The notes beneath the pieces were generated by a model. It saw only the letters and a list, made by a program, of their open reading frames with translations, was not told the DNA's origin and did not search any database. Positions 19,279 through 28,008 of a stretch of 64,000 bases of DNA are shown here, piece after piece (positions within the stretch are counted from its first letter, which is position 1; each line of letters begins with the position of its first letter). A program made the translations under genes and the position numbers. The stretch is from Flavihumibacter solisilvae (GTDB lineage Bacteria > Bacteroidota > Bacteroidia > Chitinophagales > Chitinophagaceae): NCBI RefSeq assembly GCF_000814475.1, contig NZ_JSVC01000015.1:62001-126000 (forward strand). The letters are read 5' to 3'.

Positions 19279-19311
19279 CAAATATAGAAACAATGGAACA
19301 GTCGTTCCAAA
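19279..19311 (-). promoter_or_regulatory. Bacteroidota-type promoter with operator copy 3 in its spacer
   Basis: On the minus strand TTTG (19311-19308) is followed by 21 bases and TATATTTG (19286-19279), matching the TTTG / TAnnTTTG promoter form. Operator copy 3, TGGAAC AGTC GTTCCA, occupies 19294-19309, which is the spacer and the edge of the -33 box. A bound repressor would block polymerase. The transcript would start near 19272 and read through operators 2 and 1 before the epoxide hydrolase start at 19027. The whole gene-free stretch 19028-19345 holds these sites and no convincing gene. Confidence 0.65.
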
Positions 19312-19345
19312 TAATTAAATGAAAAATACTGTTAAAGGAATAGTT

Positions 19346-21886
19346 TTAAAAGAAAAAGCCTCCCCTTAATACTATCATTCCCGTTTCTTCAGAAAGCCCA
19401 TAGTGCAAAGTCAATGCTGCGCGGTTATAAGGAAGCAGGAAAATTCCACCACCATAACCCAAATGCAGCGTGGAAGAATGCTCGTCCTCGATCCAGACAC
19501 GACCATCGTCGAAGAAGGCAAACAAACCAAACCTTCCCCTGATTATGGCTCCTTTAAAACTTGTTAAACTAAGGCGTAATTCTGTATTCTGATAAAAGCT
19601 TGATTTTCCTGTGAAACGGCTTCTCCAATAACCGCGCAGGTATTGGTCTCCGCCAATCGAGTTTGCCTGGTAGAATTCATATTTCCCGAATATGGTCGCT
19701 GCGCCCGTACGATGTGCAAATACCAGGTCGTGCAGCAAGGGATAGTAAAATGATGCCGAACCATTCAGTTTCAGCATTTTCCTGTCGCTTTTATCAAGGT
19801 TGTCGGTGTAGGAAAATCCACTGTTCAGTTGTATTCCCTTGGTTCGCCAGATCTCAGCCAATGCAGTTGACCAGTCCAGTTGCCCGTTAACACCTCCAAA
19901 GTGTAAAGTTGTAAATGTGGCTGAATCGAGTTTTGCATCTGGAGAAGTGACGAATTTCTCCTGGTGACTGTTTACATATGCCGATTCATAATGCAGACCG
20001 AAGCGCAGGTAGGTTTTTCTCCAGGCTCTGCTGGCGCCGGGACTAAAAGCAAAATTATTGGCCTTTACCCTGAAATAAGATTTGTCATGACCGTTGAGTT
20101 CGGTTTCATTTCCGTATCCATAAAAGTTGAATGTATACCGTGGCCCCTTGTAATACGCTGTCAGATCGAAGTCCCATTTTCCAAACGTTTGCTTGAATAG
20201 TCCGTTGTAGCCAAATCCATAAGCGCCTGTTCCGGAAGCATAATGAAGAACAACGCTTTGCTGCCATCCGAATGGGGTTTTTCCCCATGTCTGTCGCCTG
20301 TATATGAGTCCGATACCAATAGCGAAGCCATCGTCTGGGTTGTAAGCCGGCAGGATCCTCGGAAAATACCAGTCGTAAGTTACCCAGTTGCGACGGTAGC
20401 GGTACAATGTATCCCATTTTTCGTTCGACTTGAAAATTTTGTCTGATGGCGTTTGTAAATAGACACTGTCAAACGATCTTATCCGTTTCCCCTGGATCCG
20501 GATTTCATTTGAAAGATATTTATCATTGCCGTCGCCGCCCAATACACGGATGTTAAATTTGTTCGGTGCTTTGCCTTCTATAGTGAAACTGTCATCTCCG
20601 CCAAGGCCGTATATATTGATTTCCTTTGTTTCCTTTCGGACGAATGTCCGGTGATAAAAAGTGTCATTCCCGGGTAACAGGCCTGTTACAGAAACCTGTC
20701 CCTTCTTATCCTGTGAGATGGTGAACTGTTCTGTCTCTTCTGAACCATTTATGCAAACACGTTTGCTGATCACATCATAATATCGTAGTCCGTCCTTCAT
20801 CAGGTGGTTTCTCCTTTCAGTCAGTCTATTGATCAGAAAATCACCGGAAATATTATATACTTCCTTAGGCATGGCATGAATTGCCTCTTTGATCGAAGCA
20901 TCTGTCAGGTGCTTCTGTGCGAAGCTGATCCGCTCCTTCCATTCATCTTTCGTCAGCTCATTCATAAATTGACGGTCGAGGTTTCTTGCTATAAAGTTCA
21001 TTCCCCTCACATCCTTTATATGTGAATGCATGTGTTGCAGTTGTCGGATTGTCCACGGTCTTGTAAGTTGGTAAAGGAAAACGCCATCGGTTTTCAGGAA
21101 TGCCTGATCCCTGTCTCTGGCTATCGGGATGAAAGTTTCATGATCATTATTTTTATATGTTGCCCAGATCCACTGGTCTTCGTGCCGGTCCCAGTCGTTA
21201 ATGATCATATCGAATAACCTCACCTGTAGAAATGCCTGTTGATCTACACGATTCCTGGTGCTTTCAAAAACCTTTTCAAACATCTTTTCCGAATTGACAA
21301 TATTATCAGCGTTGCCAAACAGCTCATTGTGTTCCCATCCTTTACCCGAAGGACGTTCCTCCAGCATACATAGCTTATTCGCAAAGACAGGCCGGAATTC
21401 ACCTAGAACAGGGTCATCGGGAATATAGTAGATCCTGGGATGGGTATGTTTGAGTTGAATGGCATCCGCCATTTCTGCTGCAGCGAGCGGACTATAGGGA
21501 TGTGCAGTGCTAAGTTGGTCAGTAGCCAGTGCATGGAGAAAAGTACCCCTGAATTCTATCGGCACAAGAATATCGATGCTCTTGTCCATTGTTCGCAATA
21601 CATATTCATGGCCTTCGTTGGTCAGTATGCGTAATGATTTCGACTGGTGACCACCGCCCGCTTTCAATGGTACGGCACCGCCTTCCAAGGTATCGAGGTG
21701 CAGCACCGGGAAGGCGACAGGGGTGACCCATTCCTGTCGGTAATGTTTGCCCCACCAGAATGTTTTCCAGCCATTGGCTTTGTATTGTTTTCCTGCCGGC
21801 ATGGTAACCGGTAGCGAATCCTGTGCCTGTATATACAGGAAGGAAATGGAGAATATAAATATTCCCATCCCGGTAAACTTATTCAT
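19346..21886 (-). CDS. Outer-membrane beta-barrel (BamA/TamA-like) protein with kinase-like N-terminal region
   Basis: From the ATG at 21886 the product has 846 residues and a signal peptide (MNKFTGMGIFIFSISFLYIQ, then AQ). Residues about 60-370 resemble a protein-kinase-like fold: a Gly-rich GGGHQSKS (77-84), YVLR at 95-98 where a catalytic Lys might be expected, NDWDRHEDQW with D231 and H235, and ARDRDQAF with D258 and D260. This D..RH..Q and DRD pattern recalls CotH, FAM20 or HipA active sites. The last 400 or so residues are an aromatic-rich beta-barrel like the bacterial surface-antigen family (GGDQYLRGYWRSRF, then a terminal LRGGFFF). The barrel assignment is firm; the kinase assignment is inference. 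The N-terminal calcineurin domain found in some larger relatives is absent. Confidence 0.7.
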   Translation of the reverse strand: MNKFTGMGIFIFSISFLYIQAQDSLPVTMPAGKQYKANGWKTFWWGKHYRQEWVTPVAFPVLHLDTLEGGAVPLKAGGGHQSKSLRILTNEGHEYVLRTMDKSIDILVPIEFRGTFLHALATDQLSTAHPYSPLAAAEMADAIQLKHTHPRIYYIPDDPVLGEFRPVFANKLCMLEERPSGKGWEHNELFGNADNIVNSEKMFEKVFESTRNRVDQQAFLQVRLFDMIINDWDRHEDQWIWATYKNNDHETFIPIARDRDQAFLKTDGVFLYQLTRPWTIRQLQHMHSHIKDVRGMNFIARNLDRQFMNELTKDEWKERISFAQKHLTDASIKEAIHAMPKEVYNISGDFLINRLTERRNHLMKDGLRYYDVISKRVCINGSEETEQFTISQDKKGQVSVTGLLPGNDTFYHRTFVRKETKEINIYGLGGDDSFTIEGKAPNKFNIRVLGGDGNDKYLSNEIRIQGKRIRSFDSVYLQTPSDKIFKSNEKWDTLYRYRRNWVTYDWYFPRILPAYNPDDGFAIGIGLIYRRQTWGKTPFGWQQSVVLHYASGTGAYGFGYNGLFKQTFGKWDFDLTAYYKGPRYTFNFYGYGNETELNGHDKSYFRVKANNFAFSPGASRAWRKTYLRFGLHYESAYVNSHQEKFVTSPDAKLDSATFTTLHFGGVNGQLDWSTALAEIWRTKGIQLNSGFSYTDNLDKSDRKMLKLNGSASFYYPLLHDLVFAHRTGAATIFGKYEFYQANSIGGDQYLRGYWRSRFTGKSSFYQNTELRLSLTSFKGAIIRGRFGLFAFFDDGRVWIEDEHSSTLHLGYGGGIFLLPYNRAALTLHYGLSEETGMIVLRGGFFF

Positions 21887-22060
21887 GGCGCTGCGGTTGT
21901 CGCACAAAGTTCCCAATCCCGGCGACTATTCCAATGAATTAATAGTTACGGCCGCAACCACCACCTAAGTTTGTCCCATTTACCCCTGTTCGATAGAAAT
22001 TGCGCAAAATAACTTTGAAGGGCCATTACCAATACTACGTCACCACCTAAATTACCTGAC

Positions 22061-22843
22061 ATGCTTCGCCAACTTTTCATGCAGTCAATTGCAACTTGCG
22101 TTGCAGTTCTGTCATTTACCCACCTGGTCGCCCAGGAAACTGCCGGAACACAGCTTGAAAAAATGCCGGCTGACCTGGAATCTGATTTTGCCCGAAGTGC
22201 CTTGCCACCACACCTTCGCATGGAGGCTACCGTTTACCTGCTGGATCCACAGAAAGGATTTTATGTCGGGCACCAGGGGAGCAACGGATTTATCTGTTTT
22301 GTTTCACGCACCGAATGGGAGTGGAGCGAATTCAGGAAGGATCTGGCCACGCCTATCAGCTATGACGCTGAAGGCGCCAAAAACATCTTCCCTGTTTACA
22401 TGGCTGTTGCCGAAATGCGCGCTTCTGGAAAATTTACACCAGCACAAATTAAAGACACGATGATCTCGCGTATTAACAGGGGAGTTTATAAAGCACCTGC
22501 CCGGGAAGGTGTGTCCTATATGCTGGCGCCTTTGATGCGGGTTTACCCCGGTTTGCCCGATAACAACACCATTGTTACCGTGAGTTACCCGCACTACATG
22601 TTCTATGCTCCCTATATCACCCATGCAGAATTAGGATTCAGGAAGGAATCACAGGATAGTCCCATGCTTCTTAATCCCGCCAGCTTTGTGATGGGTGAAA
22701 AGAAGGGTCCTCATGGTTATATCATCTTCGCTGCAGGAGAAGCAGAACGCAAGAGAATTGTTAGTGAGGGAAAAGACCTCATGAAACGACTAATGGAATA
22801 TAAACCCTGGTTCAGGGTCGAATCGCAGGCCGGGCATCACTGA
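22061..22843 (+). CDS. Secreted protein of unknown function
   Basis: The 260-residue product has a signal-like N-terminus (MLRQLFMQSIATCVAVLSF, cleavage near HLVAQE). No domain was recognised. The mature part includes ATVYLLDPQKGFYVGHQGSN, FICFVSRTEW and a conserved-looking SYPHYMFYAPYIT, and it is rich in aromatic and proline residues. TAACTTTG at 22010-22017 resembles a -7 box upstream. It stands alone on the plus strand, divergent from the barrel protein, and its last seven bases overlap the 3' end of the convergent sugar-transporter gene. The frame has clear protein-like composition and both ends fit, so it is probably a real gene. Confidence 0.7.
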   Translation: MLRQLFMQSIATCVAVLSFTHLVAQETAGTQLEKMPADLESDFARSALPPHLRMEATVYLLDPQKGFYVGHQGSNGFICFVSRTEWEWSEFRKDLATPISYDAEGAKNIFPVYMAVAEMRASGKFTPAQIKDTMISRINRGVYKAPAREGVSYMLAPLMRVYPGLPDNNTIVTVSYPHYMFYAPYITHAELGFRKESQDSPMLLNPASFVMGEKKGPHGYIIFAAGEAERKRIVSEGKDLMKRLMEYKPWFRVESQAGHH

Positions 22844-24255
22844 ATATTCAATACGCTTCCATGTATGGCATCTTTATCCTTCGCGAACATTTTTTCAATT
22901 TCTTCCAGGCTTTTTCCTTTCGTTTCCATCAGCTTGCTTTTAGCATATAAGAAAGACAGGAAGCAGAAGAAGGAAAAGATAAAGAATGTTGCAGCGATAC
23001 CGAGCCCGTCACGCAGGATAGGAAACAGTAGATTCACCAGCCAGTCGGAAACCCACATGGTCATAATACAAATTGACAAAGCCTGGCCCCTGATATGGGT
23101 TGGAAATATTTCGGTTGAAATGACAAACTTCAATGGGCCGAGTGAAAGCGCAAAAAATAATAGAAAAAGCATAATACAACTGAGCATCCACCATCCGGTA
23201 ATGTTCATCCAGAAACAAACGCCGGTTAATGCCAGAGATATCGCCGCGAAGATTGAGCCATACAGGTATAGTGGGCGACGTCCCCAGCTATCTACTTTCA
23301 TAATGGCGACGAAAGTAAAGAGCATATTGGCAACACCTAATATTACCTGGTAAAACAGTGCATCGCTGGTTACTATACCCGCTGATTTCATTATTGTAGG
23401 GCCATAAAATATGACTCCGTTAATACCACTGAGCTGCGACAGCGCCGTGAGTACCATGGCCAGCATAAGTAGCTTACTGAGCGGCTGGCGCATCAATTCG
23501 CTGAAACCGCCTTTTTTTTGCGATGCCATTTCCCTGATGGCCTCTAAGTCAGCAGCCGCATTTTGTTTACCGGAAGTTTTTATCAAAACGGCCAGCGCTT
23601 CATCTGTCCTTCCGTACTGTACCAGCCAGCGTGGGCTTTCGGGTACGATGAAAAGCAGCAGAGCGAATGCAAGAGCAGGAAAAACTCCCACTAAGAACAT
23701 GCCTCGCCACACGTTTTCTATAAATAACCAATGTAGTAATCCGTTACTGTCACCCGTATAGGCCGCTGCATTTCGCTGCAGAAAAAAGTTGCTGATGTAA
23801 GCCGCCAGGATACCGACCGTGATTGCCAGCTGGTAAAAAGTCACCAGGCCTCCGCGTTTGTTTGCGGGAGAGATTTCGGAAATATATAACGGTGATACGT
23901 TCGATGCTACTCCAACACCCATTCCAGCCAGGATGCGAAAAGCGATTAAAACGGCGTAATCTTCAGAAAATGCAAAACCTACAGCGCTGATGATAAACAG
24001 GAAAGCAGCAATGAATAAACCTTTTCGCCTGCCAATCCTGTCACTGAGATAACCCGAAAACGCCACTCCGGCAATACAACCCAGCAGCGCGCAGGAAACA
24101 AATAAACCTTCCTGGGAGGCAGACAGTCCATATTGCAATTTGACAGGCTCGATTATACCGCTGACAACGGCCATATCAAAGCCAAAGAGAAAACCTCCCA
24201 GCGCTGCAATAAGCGTGATGAGAGCGATAAACTGGTTTGTTTTTGCCTGCAACAT
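22837..24255 (-). CDS. Sugar:H+ symporter, MFS sugar porter family
   Basis: The 472-residue inner-membrane protein has 12 predicted helices and the sugar-porter signatures: GGFLFGFDMAVVSG in helix 1, GYLSDRIGRRKG, PESPRWLVQYGR before the central loop, QLSGINGVIFYGP in helix 7, and a C-terminal ETKGKSLEEIE. Such proteins import hexoses or pentoses with a proton. It lies 43 bases downstream of the kinase-isomerase fusion on the same strand, so mannose released by the nearby mannosidases is the likely substrate. Its stop overlaps the stop of the convergent secreted-protein gene by seven bases. Confidence 0.93.
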   Translation of the reverse strand: MLQAKTNQFIALITLIAALGGFLFGFDMAVVSGIIEPVKLQYGLSASQEGLFVSCALLGCIAGVAFSGYLSDRIGRRKGLFIAAFLFIISAVGFAFSEDYAVLIAFRILAGMGVGVASNVSPLYISEISPANKRGGLVTFYQLAITVGILAAYISNFFLQRNAAAYTGDSNGLLHWLFIENVWRGMFLVGVFPALAFALLLFIVPESPRWLVQYGRTDEALAVLIKTSGKQNAAADLEAIREMASQKKGGFSELMRQPLSKLLMLAMVLTALSQLSGINGVIFYGPTIMKSAGIVTSDALFYQVILGVANMLFTFVAIMKVDSWGRRPLYLYGSIFAAISLALTGVCFWMNITGWWMLSCIMLFLLFFALSLGPLKFVISTEIFPTHIRGQALSICIMTMWVSDWLVNLLFPILRDGLGIAATFFIFSFFCFLSFLYAKSKLMETKGKSLEEIEKMFAKDKDAIHGSVLNIQ

Positions 24256-24298
24256 AAGCTTTCGTTAGATTGAATAGTATTGGTTTGAACCGATCGGT

Positions 24299-26968
24299 TC
24301 AGCAATGTTCGTCTTTTACATGGGCCACTACTAAGAATGCAGTGCCACCTCCGTTGTTGATTACTTCATAATTTCCTGTAAAGGCAGGTACTACAAAGGT
24401 TTCGGCAAAGTGAAAGGTAGACGCATTTCCATTTGCTGTCACGGAGATGCTTTTCCCCTCAACAAGCATGCATATATGGCATTGATTATTGGTATCTATC
24501 TTAACGCTACCTGTGAATTCATAACGGTACACAGCGTAAAAATGCTCTTCATGCGTGGGGAGTTTGATTTTTTTACCGCCCTCAAATTCTGCCTCCGTTA
24601 CCGGGTGCGATACCAGTTTCTCCGTTACATATTCCCCTTTCCTGTCAAAGTAAAGGTTTTTCATTCCATGATCAATATTGATTGGACGAGGCTGGTTATT
24701 CAGATCCAGGCGCATCCAGTCGTACATTTTAAATGTGAAAATGTATGGTGTGCTGCTGATTTCCAGTACGAGATTATTTTTTCCGGAAGCATGTATGGTA
24801 CCGTTGGGGATGAGGAATAAATCATGTTTGTTCGCAGGTAGTTTCTGAACATATTTTTCTACATCCATCTCAATGCCTTTTTCCTGTGCCGCGATCAGTG
24901 CCGTTTCAAACTCCTCCTGGTCGAACGATTCCTGGAATCCAAGATATACTACAGCATCTGGTTTGCAGTCGAGGATATAATATGTTTCGTCCTGCGTGAA
25001 ATTCTCGCCGAAATGCTCTTTTATATAAGCCGGCCTGGGATGGCACTGAACGGAAAGGTTGCCACCGTCAAACGTATCAAGAAAATCAAACCGGATTGGA
25101 AAATCTGTTCCGAATCTTTTAGCGGCTTTTCCTAATAATTTTTCTTTATCTGAATACAGCAGGAAATCAAAGGAGAATTCCAGCAGGTTATTTTGCCCTT
25201 CTATTATTACGCCGTTTTCAGGTGTAATCAACTCGAATGACCACGCATAATTTATCTCTTCCTGGTTGAGCTGGCGAAAGTGATTTTTCATCCAGTCACC
25301 ACCCCAAACCCCCGGTTCAAACCATGGCCTTGCCCGGAAAGGTTGTTTTAGCATCTGGTTCAGGGTACTTCTGAATGCAGTTCCGGTCATCCAGGTTATT
25401 TCTTCAATTCGCTGTTCGTCAATGATGTAATCAAACGTTGCAAGCAGCTGTGCTTTATGTTTGTTCAGGACCGGCCAGTCAACAAAATAAAACCGTTTGT
25501 ACATCTGCGTGCTTTCCGAAGAATCATTGGCTCCGAGGTTCAAAATGCTTCCAGCCCGCATGCGGAGTTGAATTTCATTTTTGGGAACATCGGCATATAG
25601 CAGCTTTCCTTGAATACCTGTTAAAGCAGCGCCCGTGCCGTAAATAATACAAATGTCTGCTGCCGGATCCGGATTGATCAGCTTCAGTTTCTGTTCGTCA
25701 AAAAAATCCCGCAGGTTGCCTGCGTATTTTGTTCCGAATACCGGGTCATCCCCATTTATGCTTTCAGCAATCATTGCCTGTATTTCATCAGCTGATTTCA
25801 GGCATGTGTTTATATTGTACCAGAATACTATTTTGTCATAGCGGCTTAGTTCAGCATGCAGTTTTTCCCTGAAAGTCTCCCATATTACACCGCCATATCC
25901 ATCTACGACAATTAATTTTTCACCTGCGAGTTCCGCCGCCAGGGTATCAAAGCCTTTATACACTTTTTCCCCGGATGAAAATGACGGATAAATATCATAC
26001 GCGCCGGTCTCATTCGTGGTTACTGTCGTAGTTAAAATTTCCTGCGAAGATTTTCTCATTATCTTGTTGCTTGTTGAATGTGTCTCTTTGCCAGCCACTA
26101 TGGCCGCACCAGTTATAATGCAATCCTCCGTGTTTTCACAGATGGAAATATTTATTTTATCTACCAGGGTACCCAGTTCCAGTTTTAATGATGGCCCAAA
26201 CTGGGAAAATGCTTTGGCGATATTCCCACCAATAACGAGCTCATCGCATTGGAACTTTTCCAGCCAGGGCTGAAGGAATCTCCCGAGATTTTCTCCCAAC
26301 TGCTCCATTACCCCACGCGCATCTGTCGATGCGGATTCAACCAGCTCCTTTACAGAAGAAACCTGGTTTCCTGTGCGTTGTGCATAAGCATTCAGTATCC
26401 AGCGGGTCGAAAAATAGTCGTCGGCCTTGGCATCCAGGAAATCCTGGTCATAAAATGCGCCGGATGCCGGAAGGTTGGGATGTATATCTAGTAATTCTGC
26501 ATCCTTCATGAAAGCAGACCCGAATCCCGTTCCCAGGGTAATAAAGACGGTACGTTTGCTTTTAAGGCGTAGTATGCTGTATGCGCCAGTAGCAAAACAA
26601 GACGCATCATTGGAGAATTTAAAAATTGTTTGACGTAGGCCTGTAAAATCTTCTACTGTCTGCCGGATATGGAGGCCGAAAGTCTGCTCGAATTTCCCGC
26701 CAACATTGCGTACGGCGCTTATGCCATTTTCGTAATCAAAAGGACCTGGAAAGGCAATGCCCACTGCCTCGGGTTCCCAACCACCAGCTGTAAGTTCTTT
26801 AATACAATTGCCCAGGGCGGTTGCGATATTGCCGGCGCTGTCCTGGGAGTTGAGCAATAGCCTTTTTTTTGAAGAAAGCTGCCAGTCTCCACCGGTATTG
26901 CTGAGAACAGCCGCTGAGATATGGCTACCGCCTATGTCAATTCCTATCCTCTTACTGTTGGTCGACAT
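24299..26968 (-). CDS. Three-part fusion: ROK sugar kinase, degenerate P-loop kinase domain, class I mannose-6-phosphate isomerase
   Basis: The ATG at 26968 is used; a TTG lies one codon upstream. Of 889 residues, about 1-300 form a ROK kinase: RIGIDIGGSHISAAVL, AFPGPFDYENG, and FITLGTGFGSA. The usual ROK zinc motif (CxCGxxGC) was not found. Residues about 330-540 resemble a nucleoside-kinase-like domain whose P-loop reads VVDGYGGVIWETF, without the GKT/S. Residues about 541-889 are a class I (cupin) mannose-6-phosphate isomerase: PWFEPGVWGGDW and candidate zinc ligands Q641, H643 (VQCHPRP), E661 and H726 (GTIHASG). One chain could thus carry mannose to mannose-6-phosphate to fructose-6-phosphate. 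The sugar specificity of the kinase half is inferred from the mannosidase neighbours. Confidence 0.88.
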   Translation of the reverse strand: MSTNSKRIGIDIGGSHISAAVLSNTGGDWQLSSKKRLLLNSQDSAGNIATALGNCIKELTAGGWEPEAVGIAFPGPFDYENGISAVRNVGGKFEQTFGLHIRQTVEDFTGLRQTIFKFSNDASCFATGAYSILRLKSKRTVFITLGTGFGSAFMKDAELLDIHPNLPASGAFYDQDFLDAKADDYFSTRWILNAYAQRTGNQVSSVKELVESASTDARGVMEQLGENLGRFLQPWLEKFQCDELVIGGNIAKAFSQFGPSLKLELGTLVDKINISICENTEDCIITGAAIVAGKETHSTSNKIMRKSSQEILTTTVTTNETGAYDIYPSFSSGEKVYKGFDTLAAELAGEKLIVVDGYGGVIWETFREKLHAELSRYDKIVFWYNINTCLKSADEIQAMIAESINGDDPVFGTKYAGNLRDFFDEQKLKLINPDPAADICIIYGTGAALTGIQGKLLYADVPKNEIQLRMRAGSILNLGANDSSESTQMYKRFYFVDWPVLNKHKAQLLATFDYIIDEQRIEEITWMTGTAFRSTLNQMLKQPFRARPWFEPGVWGGDWMKNHFRQLNQEEINYAWSFELITPENGVIIEGQNNLLEFSFDFLLYSDKEKLLGKAAKRFGTDFPIRFDFLDTFDGGNLSVQCHPRPAYIKEHFGENFTQDETYYILDCKPDAVVYLGFQESFDQEEFETALIAAQEKGIEMDVEKYVQKLPANKHDLFLIPNGTIHASGKNNLVLEISSTPYIFTFKMYDWMRLDLNNQPRPINIDHGMKNLYFDRKGEYVTEKLVSHPVTEAEFEGGKKIKLPTHEEHFYAVYRYEFTGSVKIDTNNQCHICMLVEGKSISVTANGNASTFHFAETFVVPAFTGNYEVINNGGGTAFLVVAHVKDEHC

Positions 26969-27020
26969 CAACTGTTCTTTTTAGCGATAATTTACTGGCA
27001 GAAATAAACAAGTTATATGT

Positions 27021-27061
27021 TTATATGTTCAAACATATAATTAAAATAGTTTTTCGCCAAA
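27021..27061 (-). promoter_or_regulatory. Promoter of the kinase-isomerase/transporter operon with overlapping GntR-type operator
   Basis: On the minus strand TTTG (27061-27058), 20 bases, then TATGTTTG (27037-27030) match the Bacteroidota promoter. The -7 box lies within the palindrome TTATATGTTCAAACATATAA (27021-27040), which has perfect 9-base arms around CA. A further copy of the half-site TTATATGTT lies at 27013-27021. A repressor bound here would cover the -7 region. The likely ligand is the UTRA regulator encoded next door. Confidence 0.7.
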
Positions 27062-27124
27062 AATATCCCGTTAAAACAGGTATATGTGCCGGATGTCAGG
27101 TAGGAAGGAGAGATGCAGAACGGC

Positions 27125-27862
27125 TTATTTTTCTCTCCTGCTTTCAATAGTATAGACAAAGCTGTCAGCCCTGTAGAAACCCAGGTTATATTCTATCGGG
27201 CGCTCAGCCTGGTCAAAAACAAACCTTTTCCTGATCAGGACAGGGCTTCCGAGGTCGAGATCTAATTTGTCCGCCAGGAATTTGTCGGCAGGTTTTGCAC
27301 TGATTTCTTCTTTGGACAGATCTGCCACAACCTGGTAGTCTTTTTCCAGGATTTCATATAATGGTCTGCTGAAATCTTCTTCCCCTGTCAGCCCGATCCG
27401 CGGGTGGAATATGGAAACAAAATATACAAAAGGCCCTTCTGGCCGTCCCCTTAATCTTTCCAGCTTCAACACCTTCTTGTTTCCCCGGATCTCGAAAAAA
27501 TTCGCTACGGTCTCTTCAGGTTTAACCCAGCTAATACTTAGTTCAAAATTTTTGATGGGTATACCCCGTACCGCCATTTCCTGGGAAAAGCTCAGCCAGC
27601 TCAATGCTTTCGAGCTTACAACGTTATTAACCTTGGTGCCGAAACCCTTTTTCCGTACCAGCAGACCTTCATAGACAAGCTTATTGATCGCCTGTCTCAG
27701 GGTTCCCCTGGATATATTAAGTTTTTTCGCTAGTTCTATTTCATTAGGCAGATGCTTGCCTTTCACATACTGGGGCTGCTTGATGATCTTTCTTAGGAGT
27801 TCCTCTGTCTGGATGTGCAGTGGGATCGGACTCTTATGGTCTATTGCAAAGGTCATACGCAT
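27125..27862 (-). CDS. GntR-family (HutC/UTRA subfamily) transcriptional regulator
   Basis: The 245-residue product has a GntR winged helix at about residues 10-78 (LPNEIELAKKLNISRGTLRQ, AINKLVYEGLLVRKKGFGT). A UTRA effector domain follows at about 90-240 (KVLKLERLRGRPEGPFVYF, then PVLIRKRFVFDQAERPIEYN). UTRA regulators sense small sugars or sugar phosphates. ATG codons at 27862 and 27856 both fit. It sits between the kinase-isomerase operon and the mannosidase operon, with palindromes on the promoters of both. This suggests that it controls import, metabolism and hydrolysis together, with mannose or mannose-6-phosphate as a plausible inducer. Confidence 0.9.
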   Translation of the reverse strand: MRMTFAIDHKSPIPLHIQTEELLRKIIKQPQYVKGKHLPNEIELAKKLNISRGTLRQAINKLVYEGLLVRKKGFGTKVNNVVSSKALSWLSFSQEMAVRGIPIKNFELSISWVKPEETVANFFEIRGNKKVLKLERLRGRPEGPFVYFVSIFHPRIGLTGEEDFSRPLYEILEKDYQVVADLSKEEISAKPADKFLADKLDLDLGSPVLIRKRFVFDQAERPIEYNLGFYRADSFVYTIESRREK

Positions 27863-27935
27863 TTATAAAGGCACAATATTAGTTTTTTTTGAGGCAGTAA
27901 ACCGGACCGGGAAAAAAAAGTAGGATTATTTACAC

Positions 27936-27963
27936 TTTGTAAGTATATATGTATATACATTTG
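27936..27963 (+). promoter_or_regulatory. Promoter of the mannosidase operon with HutC-type operator
   Basis: TACATTTG (27956-27963) fits the -7 box TAnnTTTG, with TTTG at 27936-27939 after a short spacer of 16 bases. Between them GTATATA TG TATATAC (27943-27958) is a perfect palindrome. It contains GTATATAC (27951-27958), which fits the GTnTAnAC consensus reported for the HutC subgroup of GntR regulators. The first GH92 gene begins 46 bases after the -7 box. The regulator gene lies immediately to the left, transcribed away. Confidence 0.6.
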
Positions 27964-28008
27964 GACAAGAACCTTTCCTGATTTGTTCATTTGCCAATTG
28001 TGTAAAAA

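Noticed and set aside
19125-19310. Short minus-strand frame of 61 codons upstream of the epoxide hydrolases, first considered as a broken TetR gene
   Set aside because: The translation has no helix-turn-helix pattern, and the stretch contains two operator palindromes and a promoter. It is regulatory DNA.
22865-23353. Plus-strand open frame of 162 codons within the sugar symporter gene
   Set aside because: Antisense shadow of a membrane protein; the hydrophobic translation is the usual result of reading transmembrane codons in reverse.
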